A stretch of DNA of 64,000 bases from assembly GCA_037349315.1 (NCBI GenBank), contig JBAIAC010000035.1, positions 4,602,501-4,666,500 of the forward strand, written 5' to 3'. How positions within the stretch are numbered: the first letter of the stretch is position 1; the number at the start of each line of letters is the position of its first letter. The notes under the pieces are model-generated. The model was not told the DNA's origin and ran no database searches. It saw only the letters and a program-made list of their open reading frames with translations. Both the position numbers and the translations under genes were made by a program. The stretch is from Chelydra serpentina. Taxonomy: Eukaryota > Chordata > Testudines > Chelydridae. Shown here piece after piece: positions 53,871 to 64,000 of this stretch.

Positions 53871-54268
53871 GAACTACTAGGCTATTGGCTATTCTGGGGT
53901 GTCTCTCTCTCCCTCTACCCCCCCTTCCCCAAATAAAAAAGTCCAACGGTCTCGGTTTCATTCCGGATCAGAATGAAAACAAATTTTGAAACCTTGTTTT
54001 TTTGAAACCTTGAAATAGTTGTTTTCCAGCCAGCCTGTATGGTAAATAAAACTCTGGCATGGTCTCTGCAGGCAGCCAGCCGGCCAGGAGTTACTCAAAC
54101 TCTAGGCTGAGTTCACTATAATACAAGCTAGATTTTGTTCTCCAGGTTCAGCTCCTCGTTCAGGAAAGTCCCTTCTCCCAAACAACTCCCTGCCCTGTGA
54201 GTTTGCTGGCACGGGCTTCCCCCTCCGGCTTCACCTCCAAGGGTACGTCTACACGGCAGTTTCATAGA

Positions 54269-54450
54269 AAATTTCATAGAATATCAGGGTTGGAAGGGAC
54301 CTCAGGAGGTCATCTAGTCCAACCCCCTGCTCAAAGCAGGACCAATCCCCAATTTTTGCCCATATCCCCAAATAGCCCCCTCAAGGATTGAACTCACAAC
54401 CCTGGGTTTAGCAGGCCAATGCTCAAACCACTGAGCTATCCCTCCCCCCT
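54269..54450 (-). mobile_element. Full-length Cry-type SINE
   Basis: On the minus strand it reads from GGGAGGGATAGCTCAGTGG (box A) through GTTGTGAGTTCAATCC (box B) and the 'attggggattggtcctgctt' spacer to the CR1-like tail. It is nearly identical in order and length to the copy at 5636-5819. Confidence 0.88.
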
Positions 54451-55359
54451 TGTGTTCTTCCCAGCGTGGGAAAAGAGACCTGGACTAGAGCTGTTTGAGC
54501 TACCATGCTAAAAATAGCAGTGCGCCCATGGTAGCCACCCAAGTACGTCCCCACGGGGGTTAGGTGGGTGGGTGTGAGAGCTATTTGTAGAATACTTGTA
54601 TCTGGACTGAGGAACTACTGGAGTTCTCACCGAGACCTAAACCAATTGTACCCCCCGTGGTATCTTAACCCTCCTGGCCACAGACGGCACATCTGTATTA
54701 TAGTTAGCTGCTTTCCAGTAAATAAGGCTGAAGTGCTTTTGCTTTCGTTCTGAGGAGAGCGTTGCTGTCCTCAGCCGGTGCCCTTTGGAAAGCCAAGTGT
54801 GCCGCCAGAGGTCGGGTGATTGCTTTCACGCCGTGGATTCCTGGGTGCCCTGGACTGTCTTGTGTTGCAAGGAGGAAAACCCCTGCTCTGCGTAAGGATC
54901 GGCTGACGCTGAGTAGCGTTTTTCCCGTGTGCTGTACCAGTGACCCTGATGCTTGGCACACCTGCTTCCTGGCTCTGCCTATGGGGTGGGGCTTCTGTCT
55001 CAATTTCCCCTGAGTGCCAGGGTGCTGCTGAATGATGGGGTGGTGTCTAAGGGATGTGTGGGACAGAGCCACAGGCTGAGGGGTGAAGGGGAGCCCTGAG
55101 AGAGGCTCACTCACTGCTCAGGTGATTCTCAGCCTCCCCATAGGGCTTGTGGGGGCAAACAACTGAATTAGCTTTGAGAGAGAGCTGGGTGAATTCATGA
55201 ATGGGATTATATGATGTACAGGGCTGCTTGTGATGCTGGGGGCTCACTGCCGGTTTATATCTTATGTTCCTAAAAGCTCAGGCTTCAGGGCTTCACCGTT
55301 CGGGGCAGATGGTACTTTGGCCCACCCTCCAGACTCTGAGGTGGCACTAGACATTTTCT

Positions 55360-55765
55360 CTCTCCAGCGCTTGCTGGTTCTTGCTCACGGTCTAACTGAT
55401 TGTCAAATGGGGGTCGGGAAGGAATTTCCTCCGGGTCTGATTGGCAGTGGTCTTGGGATCTTTTCACCTTCCTCTGCAGGGTGTGGGTGGGGGTCGCTTG
55501 CCATGTTTATCTGGGTATATCTCAGTTAATCATTTCCCTGCCATTGCAGGGGTCTCATGCATCGATGAACTTTGGTCCTGCCTGTTCTCTTTGTGTGACA
55601 CATACTAGCCTCGTCTCCTGTGGGCTGCCCTACTTTGATCTAATTTTGGTTGTGGGATTTGGGGTGTGGGTGCTGGGCGGTGTTTGTGGCCTGTGATGTG
55701 CAGGAGGTCAGACTGGAAGATCTGGTGTGGTCCCGTCTGACCTTAAACCTTATGATTCTTGAGGT
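55360..55765 (+). mobile_element. CR1 3' UTR and end
   Basis: It contains 'gggtcgggaaggaatttcct', 'ctgattggcagtggtcttgg', 'cttcctctgcagggtgtggg' and 'tgtgcaggaggtcagactgg'. The same order is seen in the 3' part of the CR1 at 6220-6470, so both belong to one subfamily. Confidence 0.78.
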
Positions 55766-55892
55766 CCCCCAATGTACGCTAGGAAAATGCCCTGTTACAG
55801 TCATTCAGTCTCCGTGCAGAATCTCTCCCCACACCTCCGCTGCTGTTGAAACTCATTTGACTGCTAGTGTAAATACACCAAACGTGGTTCTC

Positions 55893-55968
55893 CCCACTAA
55901 AGAGGGAGAGCAGGGAGTTGGACTAGATGACCTCCTGAGGTCCCTTCCAACCCTGAGATTCTATGACG
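55893..55968 (+). mobile_element. Cry SINE / CR1 3' tail fragment
   Basis: GAGTTGGACTAGATGACCTC followed by CTGAGGTCCCTTCCAACCCT and ATTCTATGA is the shared 3' tail without a head. Confidence 0.75.
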
Positions 55969-56267
55969 ACCATGGCTGTCGGCAGCAATGCAGGGATCAC
56001 TCTCCCAGTAGATCTGGGGCTTCCCAGGGGCCATGCAGGCCGGCTCTCTGGTGGCTCAGGGTCACAACGATATTGTGAGTCTCACAATATTTGATGTTTT
56101 TTCCTTAAAACCCCAGCTCCTGGAATGACAGGCGCCCATGCGAATCTCCACTTTCATTTCAAATAGCTGTGCCTACTTCTCTTCTCTTCCTATTTCTCCC
56201 CCCCCCCCCTTACTGGTAACCCTAATTATTTAAAAAAACAACCCAAGCCTACAGTCTATGTAATTAA

Positions 56268-56860
56268 AGCTAAGATTTAGTCATGGGTATTTTTAGTAAA
56301 AGTCATGGACAGGTCACGGGCAATAAACAGTAATTCACGGCCTGTGACCTGCCCATGACTTTTACTATAAACACCCCTGACTAAATCTTAGCTGCCCGGG
56401 GCCGCTGAGTACCAGCTGGTGCGGCTGCCTCAGGGCTGCTGCCCCAGCCACTACTCTGGCCACCCCGGGACCACTGCTCAGGCGGTACCCAGGGCCAGCC
56501 ACACCAGCCATTGCTCGGACAGTCCCCAGGTCCAGCTCCCTCAGGGCTGCTGCTCTGGCTGTCCCCAGGGCTGTGCTCTGGCCACTGCTCCGGCTGCCCC
56601 AGGACTGCTGCTCAGGTGGCCCCTGGGGCCAGCTGCCGGGCCGCCCCTGGGGCTGCTGCTTGGGCAGTCCCCGGGGCGGCTCCAGCAGCGGCTGGTGTGG
56701 CTGACCCCGGGACTGCCTGAGCAGCTGCCCCCCGGGCCAGTTGCTCGTGCGGCCCTGGGGTCAGCCACACTGGCTGCTGCAGCTGCGGAAATTCATGGAG
56801 GTCGTGGAAAGTCACGGATTCCATGACTTTCCGCGACCTCCATGACAGACTTGCAGCCTT
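56268..56860. mobile_element. 593-bp hAT-type element with two internal palindromes
   Basis: Exact 8-bp duplication GTAATTAA at 56260-56267 and 56861-56868. The ends AGCTAAGATTTAGTCATGG and (inverted) AAGGCTGCAAGTCTGTCATGG are related. The left part is a palindrome around CACGGGC...GGCCTGTGACC, the right part a palindrome around GGTCGTGGAAAGTCACGG. Between them lies a GC-rich degenerate tandem region (about 56400-56780) of 'ggctgctgctc'-like units. No transposase. Confidence 0.83.
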
Positions 56861-59139
56861 GTAATTAACCAAGCGGGGTCAATTCTTCATCTTTCCCACT
56901 TGCTTGTATGTTGTATCAATTTCCTCTACACATTCCCTGTCTGTGTCTTTAGAGTGTAAACCCTTTACAGCAAGGATTGTCTCTTCTGTGCTTGTACCGC
57001 CCCTCGCCCGATGGGGCCCCAGTTTCTGCTGAAACCACGATCTTGGCGGTGACATGACCGCCAAGATCTGTATTTGCTACTAAAAGTAAGTTTCTAGCCT
57101 CATGGTTGTGAAGAAAAGTTAGAAAATGTGCACCCCAACGGGAAAGAAAAAAAGCCCACTGTGTGTTATTTTTGAGCCAATCTCATGATTTCTGGAGGCC
57201 TGGTCCATGTGTCTTGGTGGGTTGTTCTCCATGTATGTGCCGGTGGTTTTGCAATGTGTGTTGGTGGGGAGGAGTGAATGCACTGTGCCTTTTACTGTAG
57301 TGAACTCAGTTTCCTGGGTGTGCCATGGTTTCTCAATGCAGGCATGTGGAAGGAGGGAAAGATGATGCCAACAACTGTGGTTTAAAGCTAAGGGGTTTAA
57401 ACTGTGGTTTAAAGCTAGGCGCTAAGCAGTTCATATGATACCAGTTGGTCCTCTTGCCCAGAAGAAAATATTTTTTCTTTTCCATTTGTCTAGCTGCTTC
57501 TGCTTTTTGCTTTTTTGTGTGTAAAGTGGTATATTTCTAACACAGCCCAAACCAGTGCGGCTTCTTATTGCTTCCTCATCTGTATATGGGCCTCGCCAAG
57601 AAGAGGAATGTTCTGGAAACAGCATTTTGTTGCTAGTCAATGGGTTAGTGTTGAACTTGTAGGAGGGAGTTTTTGGTGGGTCACACCAAAAAAGCCTGCT
57701 GTCGTGTGTCCATTTCTCAGTAGTGGTGAGTGCTAGATGTTTTTCATAGGTGCTTATGTTCCAAAGGGCTATTATTCACTAGATTGTGACTAGTTTCACA
57801 CCGTCACCCCTGGGTGGCTGATAACTCTTGTCACTTGGGTTTTTAAATAACCTTGGGAGTGGGGTAGGAGGGACCGGTCATGGCCAATGAGATCTAAAAA
57901 TCATCACAATTAGAAGCACATTGCAGGGCAGGAAGGATGAGTGAGTATTTAATGCCCATGCTAGCAAAGGGCACATAGCACTAGTTTGAGCCAGTTATGG
58001 TTCCAGGAAACACCGTGCAAATTTTCCCCACCCCGCTCTGCTGATGCACCAGAGTCCTGAGCAGCGTCACCTGCGCTGGTCCGTGCTGGGCTCTCTCTGC
58101 CAAGGACTGACAGTCTTTCACTAGTGATTAAGAGGAGGTCACCAAAGGCATCGTGACCGCAGGCCGCTTTGAACATGGGTCTCCAGAAGTGAAAGGCTAG
58201 TGCCTGGATGTGACTGGTTTCTATTGTATACTGTCTCAAAGAACCCTTTCAGAGGAGGCTAAATCCCCATGGAAATTCCACGGAAGTGGTGTTACGTAAT
58301 TCGCACATGCGCTCTATAATTCAATACAATGAGCAAGTGGGAAGGGAAGGAAGTTGTTTGTGTTCTTCCTGGCATGGACCTGGCTATGGGTTTGTGACGC
58401 TCCTCCCTGTACACCAAGGCCACTCACAGCGTGGTGGTAGCAGCAGGAATAGAACTGAGGTCATCCTGCTCCAAATGCACAGCCCCCCACTGCCTGAGCG
58501 AAGGAAGAATCTCTCCTGGCTGTTAGCGGAATAGGCCCCCGGGTGTTCACAGCTGAGCAGTCCTGATTCCATCCATCAGAGGGGCACATCAAAGCCCCCT
58601 CTTGGTTTGAAGTGAAGTTCAAACGGGCAAATCCGAATGAGCTCCATGGATTGCATCTGGTGCACTTTAGGCAACTGTAACGTTTTTAATTGCAGTCAAA
58701 GAAAGTTCCTATACCTGCCTGATTCCAGGAGGGACTTTGCTTGGGAACACTCCCCACTCGAGTATGGCAGTTCTGGAAAAATCCCACGCTGGAATTTTTC
58801 CTGGCATTGTTATTGGAATGTGGGCTACAGCGTAGGACTGGACTCAGTAGGACACTGCTCAGACTGGAGAGACCTTGCCTTGTTCTAACACCCATTGCCG
58901 CTATGCTTTCCAGAGTGCTCAGCAACAATTAACTAGTCCCTGTCACACCTGAATGGGTGCTAAGCCAGCGTGATCCCCATTTTGCAGAAGGGACCTCACA
59001 GCAAATCAGTGCTAGGGATATGGTGGGAACCCAGGAGTCCTGCCTCGCAGCCATGATCTCTCTGCCTCTCCTTTTTCAGTCTGCTTTGGTGCTGCCTGCT
59101 AGTTAAAGTAGATCGAGGCAGGAGGGAGAACTCTAAGCA

Positions 59140-59540
59140 AGGGCTAGCACCGAATCAGTTTTACTGTCCCATGAAAATATTTGAGATGTCAAAAAAATGA
59201 CCTGTCTCAAATAGGGTTGAAAAGTCAAAATCTAGAACATTTTCACAATCTAAAAAAAAAAAAATCCATTTGGGTTAATTTTGACTAATTTTTATTGCTT
59301 TTTTTACTATAATTAGTTTAATTTTGAAACAAAAAGTGATTTCAACCTGGAATGTCAAAATGAAACATTTCAACCATTTTACAACTTTTTGACAATTTTT
59401 TTTCAACTAAAAAAATGTATTTTATTTATTTTTTAAGAGAAAACGACCCTTTCCCTGAGTAGTTTCGGTTTCAACAAATCAGCGTTTTCTGACGGAAAAA
59501 CAGTTGTCTGAAAATGCCCGACTAGCTCTACTGTCAACAT
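59140..59540. repeat. AT-rich dispersed repeat
   Basis: A T/A-rich stretch full of 'tgaaaatttt' and 'tcaaaatgaaacattt' phrases, ending GACTAGCTCTACTG. It shares vocabulary and the 'gaccagctctag'-like end with 61975-62425 and with 63380-63510. The family is not named. Confidence 0.5.
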
Positions 59541-60324
59541 ACTGGGCATAGGGGAGAGATCTGAACCAGGAAGAGGAAGAGAAGCTCCTTCTTGTTCTTA
59601 ACAAGAATTCGCTTTACTAATACCCAATGCTGCTGACTTGGCACAGATGGCTCATTGGGTTGTATTTTTCTCCCAGACACTGCAATGTGGCTATTTAGAC
59701 ATGTGACATTCTTGATCTTTAATCTGAATTCTCCCCCACCCACTCTCGTCCTCTCATTTCTCCTTGTGCTGAGTTGTTATAAAAGCCCTCCTTTGAAAGG
59801 TCTCTGTGCCCCCACCTTCTATTCGAGCAGGCTGAGAACGGAGCTGGTGGGCAGGTGACCACAGTCTGCCTTGCGTGTCCTCTCCCTCCGGTTCTCTTGA
59901 GGTTGTTGTGTTCTCCCCTCAGATAGTCTCATGACTCGGGAGGAGTCATCATCGCTCAATGAAAAGACCAGGACAGCTTGAAAAAAACCCCAAACACCCC
60001 ACATTTCTCTTCAGTTCAGGGCTGAGGAGTGGTGAAGTTCATGGCTCCTTCTGGCCCTAACTTAGAACATGAACAAAACTTCTAGTGACCTTGAGGCAGA
60101 GGGGATGGGAGGGCCCCATGGATTAATAAAGGCACCTGTGGAGTCTTGAACAGCAGTAGGATCGTGGGGGGTGAGTGTGACAGACAGAGCCTTGAATTGG
60201 ACCCTATGTGTGACAGAAACGCTGTGTGTATCACAATGAGCTGGGCTGGGCCTAAATACCTCTGCTAATTGGTGGAGGAACATTTAACAACCTTGACATT
60301 TGGATTGCCCTCATTAGGCTTCAG

Positions 60325-60413
60325 AGTTGACGGAGATGGATGGCTTGGAGCGACTGTTCCAGGCCATCAGGAGACTCAGGCAGACAAAGGCTGCCATCCG
60401 TATGAGGCTACAG
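60325..60413 (+). other. Unassigned exon-like ORF
   Basis: The segment lies between GGCTTCAG and CAG|GTGGCT and contains an ATG at 60336 in a GGAGATGG context. It reads MDGLERLFQAIRRLRQTKAA then IRMRLQ in phase 0 to the donor. The peptide is basic and helical in composition. I do not recognise it and see no adjoining exon. Chance is possible. Confidence 0.2.
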
Positions 60414-61334
60414 GTGGCTCAAGTCTTTCCAATCAGCCAACCTCTGGCTATTGGAATCGTTAGTTTCGGACAGTGGTTCTCTATGGCTCATTCTCTTAAC
60501 CCACCTGTCCTCCCAGCCACCCAGTCCCATGAGGCTTGGCAACCAAATGTTTGATTCTTGGATAACGAGGGAGAACTGCTAGGACAGTTGGTGGTGAGTG
60601 CCCCCCCCCCCCCCCCCGATGTGAGATGGTCCCAGTTCCCCAGGGTGTCTAAGGCCTCCAGTCCCTTCCTGCTGGCTTGCATTCTTTTTAGGGAATTCTT
60701 TCGCCCTCGGTGCATCTCTTCCATGGGAGGCTCCCTCTGACAGTGCTGAGCACGTCCCGGTGCCGGATGCGGTCTCGCTCGTTATGGGCGTTCAGCAGGT
60801 CCTGAAACTGCCACGGCTCTCAGTCAGCTGCTCCCGCACGCGCCAGAACCAGAGCCATTGGTCAGGCCGCACCTGAGAAGCTAGTGACTGTTCTGGCTGC
60901 TTTTCACCCCCTTGAAGTACCCTCTGCCTGAGCGTCCCCCTGGTCTGAGTCTCCAGCCTCCTAATGCGGGTGTGTGTGTTTGGGGGGGGGGGTGTCGCTA
61001 TTCTACGTGCAGACAGGGCTCGGCGGGTCAGAGTGCACCTGTCTCTCCCCTTTGGTGTCGTAACTCCCTCAGGGCACAGCAAGCACGAGTCTTAACATCT
61101 ACGCTTGGTGCCTTGCTGTGGGCATCCATGACCTCGTGCAAGCTACCCATGTGCTTGGGCGTGATTCTGGGGAGGTCAACGGCTGGAATAGCAGAAGGTG
61201 CTGCTGGCCAGGACAGCGGTCCACTGGCAGAGCTGTGTACTGTGGAGGGGGCTCGCTCAGTGCCTGTCTATCCCTGCTCTCTCTTTGGTCCCTTCTGGCC
61301 ATGCAGTCTGTGTGATCAACTCGTCTGGCCTGCG

Positions 61335-61630
61335 GTATAACACAGGCCATAGAACTTCCACAGAGTCATTCCTAGAGCAGAGCTTTGTCAGTAACGTCCC
61401 ATCTTGATTTAAAAATGGTCAGTGATGGGGAATCCGCCCCAACCCTCGGTAAGTTGTCCCAGCAGTCAGTTACTCTCACTGTTAAAAATCGACGCCTATT
61501 TCCAGTCTGAATTTGTCTTGCTTCAGCTTCCAGCTGTTGGATTGTGCTAGACCTGCTGGACTGAAGAGCCCATTCTTAAATATCTGTTCCCCGTGTAGGT
61601 ACTTACAGACTGGGATCCAGAACGTTCTCT
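61335..61630 (-). mobile_element. CR1 fragment, 3' part of ORF2
   Basis: In plus orientation 'gatttaaaaatggtcagtga', 'actctcactgttaaaaatcg', 'ccagtctgaatttgtcttgc' and 'ttccccgtgtaggtacttac' are in the order of a reversed CR1. The minus strand would encode the region after the RT thumb. Confidence 0.75.
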
Positions 61631-61974
61631 TGCACGAGTGCTGCCGGGACACAAATTTTATCATAGTGGGCTCTGTTGGAATCCAGTCCTGGTTAGTGAA
61701 ATACATCCACTGAGAGAAGGGAAAGTGCACAGAACTGTGCTTTAGTGTCCCAGTGTGTTCTAACTAGCAGATTAAACCTTGCTCTGGAGGAAAAGTCCCT
61801 CGCTAGGTCATGTTAATTATCTGCAAACAATCAGTGAATTAATTGCTGTTCTGGTTGCAGATCCTGTCAGGTGGCAATTGTCATCTGGAAAGTCCCTGAT
61901 CCCACTGACAGGCAGGTTATGTACACTTGGAAGTAGCTCTGTGCCTCGGGCCAAGGGACGTCACATTTTCAGAG

Positions 61975-62425
61975 CATGGACTAGAGCTTTCCTGTCCCAC
62001 AAAAATTTAAGATATCGAGAAAATTCCCTGTCCCGAACCGGGATGAAAAAATCAAAATCTTGAAAATTTTTGCCAGTTGAAAACCTGGGGAAAAAAAGTT
62101 TGGCTCAATCAAAAGATCTTGTTTCAGTTTTGATGTTTGTTCTTTGAACGACTCTCCTTCTTTTCTTTTTTTTCAATGTAAATGTACTAAAATTTCAAAA
62201 CAAAAAGTCATTTTGTTTAAAACACATGAAACTTCCTGTTTGTCTAAGTGGACATTTTACCATTTTCTAATCTCAGAATTTTTCTTTTCCCAGTTTTTTT
62301 TGAGTCAGGAGATTGGTCAAATCCAGCCCCTGTTTTGTGAACGGATTTGGTTTTGATGAATTGGCATTTTGGGGGTAAAAAATAAAACCGTTTGTTGAAG
62401 AATTCCTGACCAGCTCTAGCGTGGA
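61975..62425. repeat. AT-rich dispersed repeat, second copy
   Basis: It starts 'gactagagctttcctgtccc' and ends GACCAGCTCTAGCG, with AT-rich interior of 'aaaatcaaaatcttgaaaat' type. GAGCT/AGCTC ends in inverted order suggest a fold-back element. It is similar to 59140-59540. Confidence 0.5.
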
Positions 62426-62657
62426 ACTTGGGATAATACAGTGATTCTCGGGTAGCTGCTCCACCCTGTTCGCAATTTCATAACATCCCTGTGGTGACTA
62501 CTACAGCCATTGCTTACCTGGAAAAGTAGTGAGGAAAGTAGTATTGAATGTAATTTAGCAGCCTTTGAATGCCATGTAGCAGCTGGCAAAGGTGTTCCTG
62601 GAGCTTAAAGAAGGAGTGTTTCACTTAACTGCAGCAGAAAGGCAGTCAGTGGTGTGA

Positions 62658-62684
62658 TTTTTTATTTATTTATTTATTTATTTT
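62658..62684. repeat. (TTTA)n microsatellite
   Basis: About six tandem TTTA units within an AT-rich stretch. Confidence 0.9.
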
Positions 62685-64000
62685 GGAGAGATCCACAAAA
62701 ATGGTGGCTTAATAAATAAATGTCCTAGTGTCAGGTATTTTCTCTTTTCTCCCCCTCGCCCACTGCTACCTGATTCAGGTATTTAGGCCCAGTAAATAAC
62801 TTAGTGGTTCCTCAGGCCTTTTGTTTCTTGTATAACTGGTTAACTTAACACAGACTCTTTTTTCCACCTGGGAATATGTCTGGGTTGGGCCATGGAATGT
62901 ATCCAGGAGGCACCTGGGGCCAAAAATGCCATGTAACACACTATTGGGCTTATCTGAGATGTCCCTCAGCCCCATCTGTGGCTCTGTGTTGAGAAGGTCA
63001 TCAGCATCTAGTGAATTGCAGAAGATGGATCTCACAGGGTGGAGTCCAACACAGTTTGATTTTGCAACACAGACAGGACGAAGCTGTGTGTTTGAGAGCT
63101 GGTTGAAGGCGTTTTTGTTGACTTGTAATTAAAAAACTTGCCCATTTTCTGGCTACAGAAATATTCATGTAAACATTCTGCTCTTTCTCAGTCTTTTACA
63201 AATTTTTCATGGAGACTTTTTCCCCCTTTATCTTTTGGTTTCCCTTTGGGACATTTTCATTTTGGGGGTTCTGTGGGGCAATGTTCTCTCTGTTCTGTTT
63301 GCACTGACAGGTTTACTTGATCTGTTTAGTCATGTGGTGGGAATCTTGTCAAAACTGAAAAAAATCAAGAAAATGTCACTTTAAAAAAAAAAATCCTTGG
63401 AACATTTCTTTTAAAAAAAACAACCAACTTGATCTGTCAAACTGTGATGAAAACGACTTCCACGGCTCTCTGGATCTTTTTTTCAAAAAATGTTTTAACC
63501 AGCTCTAGTGTTAACCATGTGGCCAAATAGCAGGAGAGCCCAGCTGCTCCAAGGAGGAAGGGGAGAGGAGCAAGCACGATCAAGTGAACTGAGACTGCGG
63601 TGAAATGACTTTGAAGGAGGTGGGAGCAAAGGGCCAGTCAGCCCTGAGTGCAAACTGAGTGTAGGACTAACGTGTATCACTCATAAGCTTCAAAAGATCA
63701 TTGCAATAAGCCATCTTGGGGTTGGTCTGCTCACAGGTGGCTCACTGATTTAATGATACCGGTTTCTGAACTGAGCTAGTTAAATTGGGGCCAAAACTGG
63801 GCAGAGGGGCAGAGAGCAGTCCTTAACGGGCTCTGCTCGTGACCTGCAGGTGTTCTCTGAAAGGGAAAGGCGTGCAAACACAATGCTTGGGGTCCAACAT
63901 AACCAGAGTTTCTTAATGTGAGCAAATGCAATTGCGAGGGAATAACTTGGTCTCCTCTCTCCTGGCACACTCCCCTGGCTGTCGCTTACGTGACGTTAAT

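Larger units (their letters stand above)
47149..64000. other. Probable first intron of the downstream gene
   Basis: No exon of TNIP1 or another known gene was recognised. It holds a degenerate 2.3-kb CR1, Cry SINE and CR1 tails, a hAT-type element and AT-rich dispersed repeats, listed separately. The stretches 47350-48700, 51300-53700, 56900-59100 and 62700-64000 show nothing I can name. One exon-like segment is at 60325-60413. Confidence 0.45.

Noticed and set aside
57961..58239. 92-codon minus-strand ORF
   Set aside because: No recognisable domain or splice context; composition resembles surrounding intron.

Overview
The window is vertebrate genomic DNA: GT-AG introns, interspersed repeats, minisatellites and one CpG island. 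The lineage is most likely a cryptodiran turtle. That is an inference from several tRNA-headed SINEs with CR1-type 3' ends (the Cry SINE architecture of cryptodires), abundant CR1 LINEs and many young-looking hAT-type elements. The species cannot be named from the sequence.

Region 1 (1-30,530) is the + strand gene for annexin A6 (ANXA6). Twenty-four coding exons from 2290 to 30182 join to 667 codons plus a stop. They align without gaps to residues 7-673 of mammalian annexin A6, so only the 5' exon(s) with the ATG and about six residues lie upstream. The product is a Ca2+-dependent phospholipid-binding protein with eight annexin repeats. The exon-length series repeats in the two halves, recording the internal duplication of an ancestral four-repeat annexin gene. 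An 18-nt microexon (VVAESL) matches the alternatively spliced VAAEIL cassette of mammals. The introns hold a nested CR1/hAT/SINE cluster, a CA microsatellite, a 42-bp minisatellite and a G-rich 43-bp minisatellite of about 32 copies just before the exon encoding the linker between the two halves.

Region 2 (30,531-46,750) is intergenic and made largely of mobile DNA. It includes several hAT-type elements with exact 8-bp target duplications (one nested in another), hairpin-shaped Penelope-like element ends with 12-14 bp duplications and a hammerhead-like core, and a CR1 copy split by later insertions. It ends in a 62-bp minisatellite that is open in all three forward frames.

Region 3 (46,750-64,000) starts with a CpG island containing GC boxes, a perfect kappaB site and a candidate non-coding first exon. 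By conserved vertebrate gene order and orientation (ANXA6 followed by TNIP1 on the same strand) this is probably the TNIP1 promoter, and the rest is probably its first intron. No TNIP1 coding exon was recognised. The region carries a 2.3-kb degenerate CR1 ORF2, more SINE, CR1 and hAT copies, and one unassigned exon-like ORF.

Most long open frames in the window are shadows of repeats and were not called as genes. Numbering of ANXA6 residues below follows the mammalian protein. Repeat-family names were assigned from memory of consensus sequences, not from a database search.
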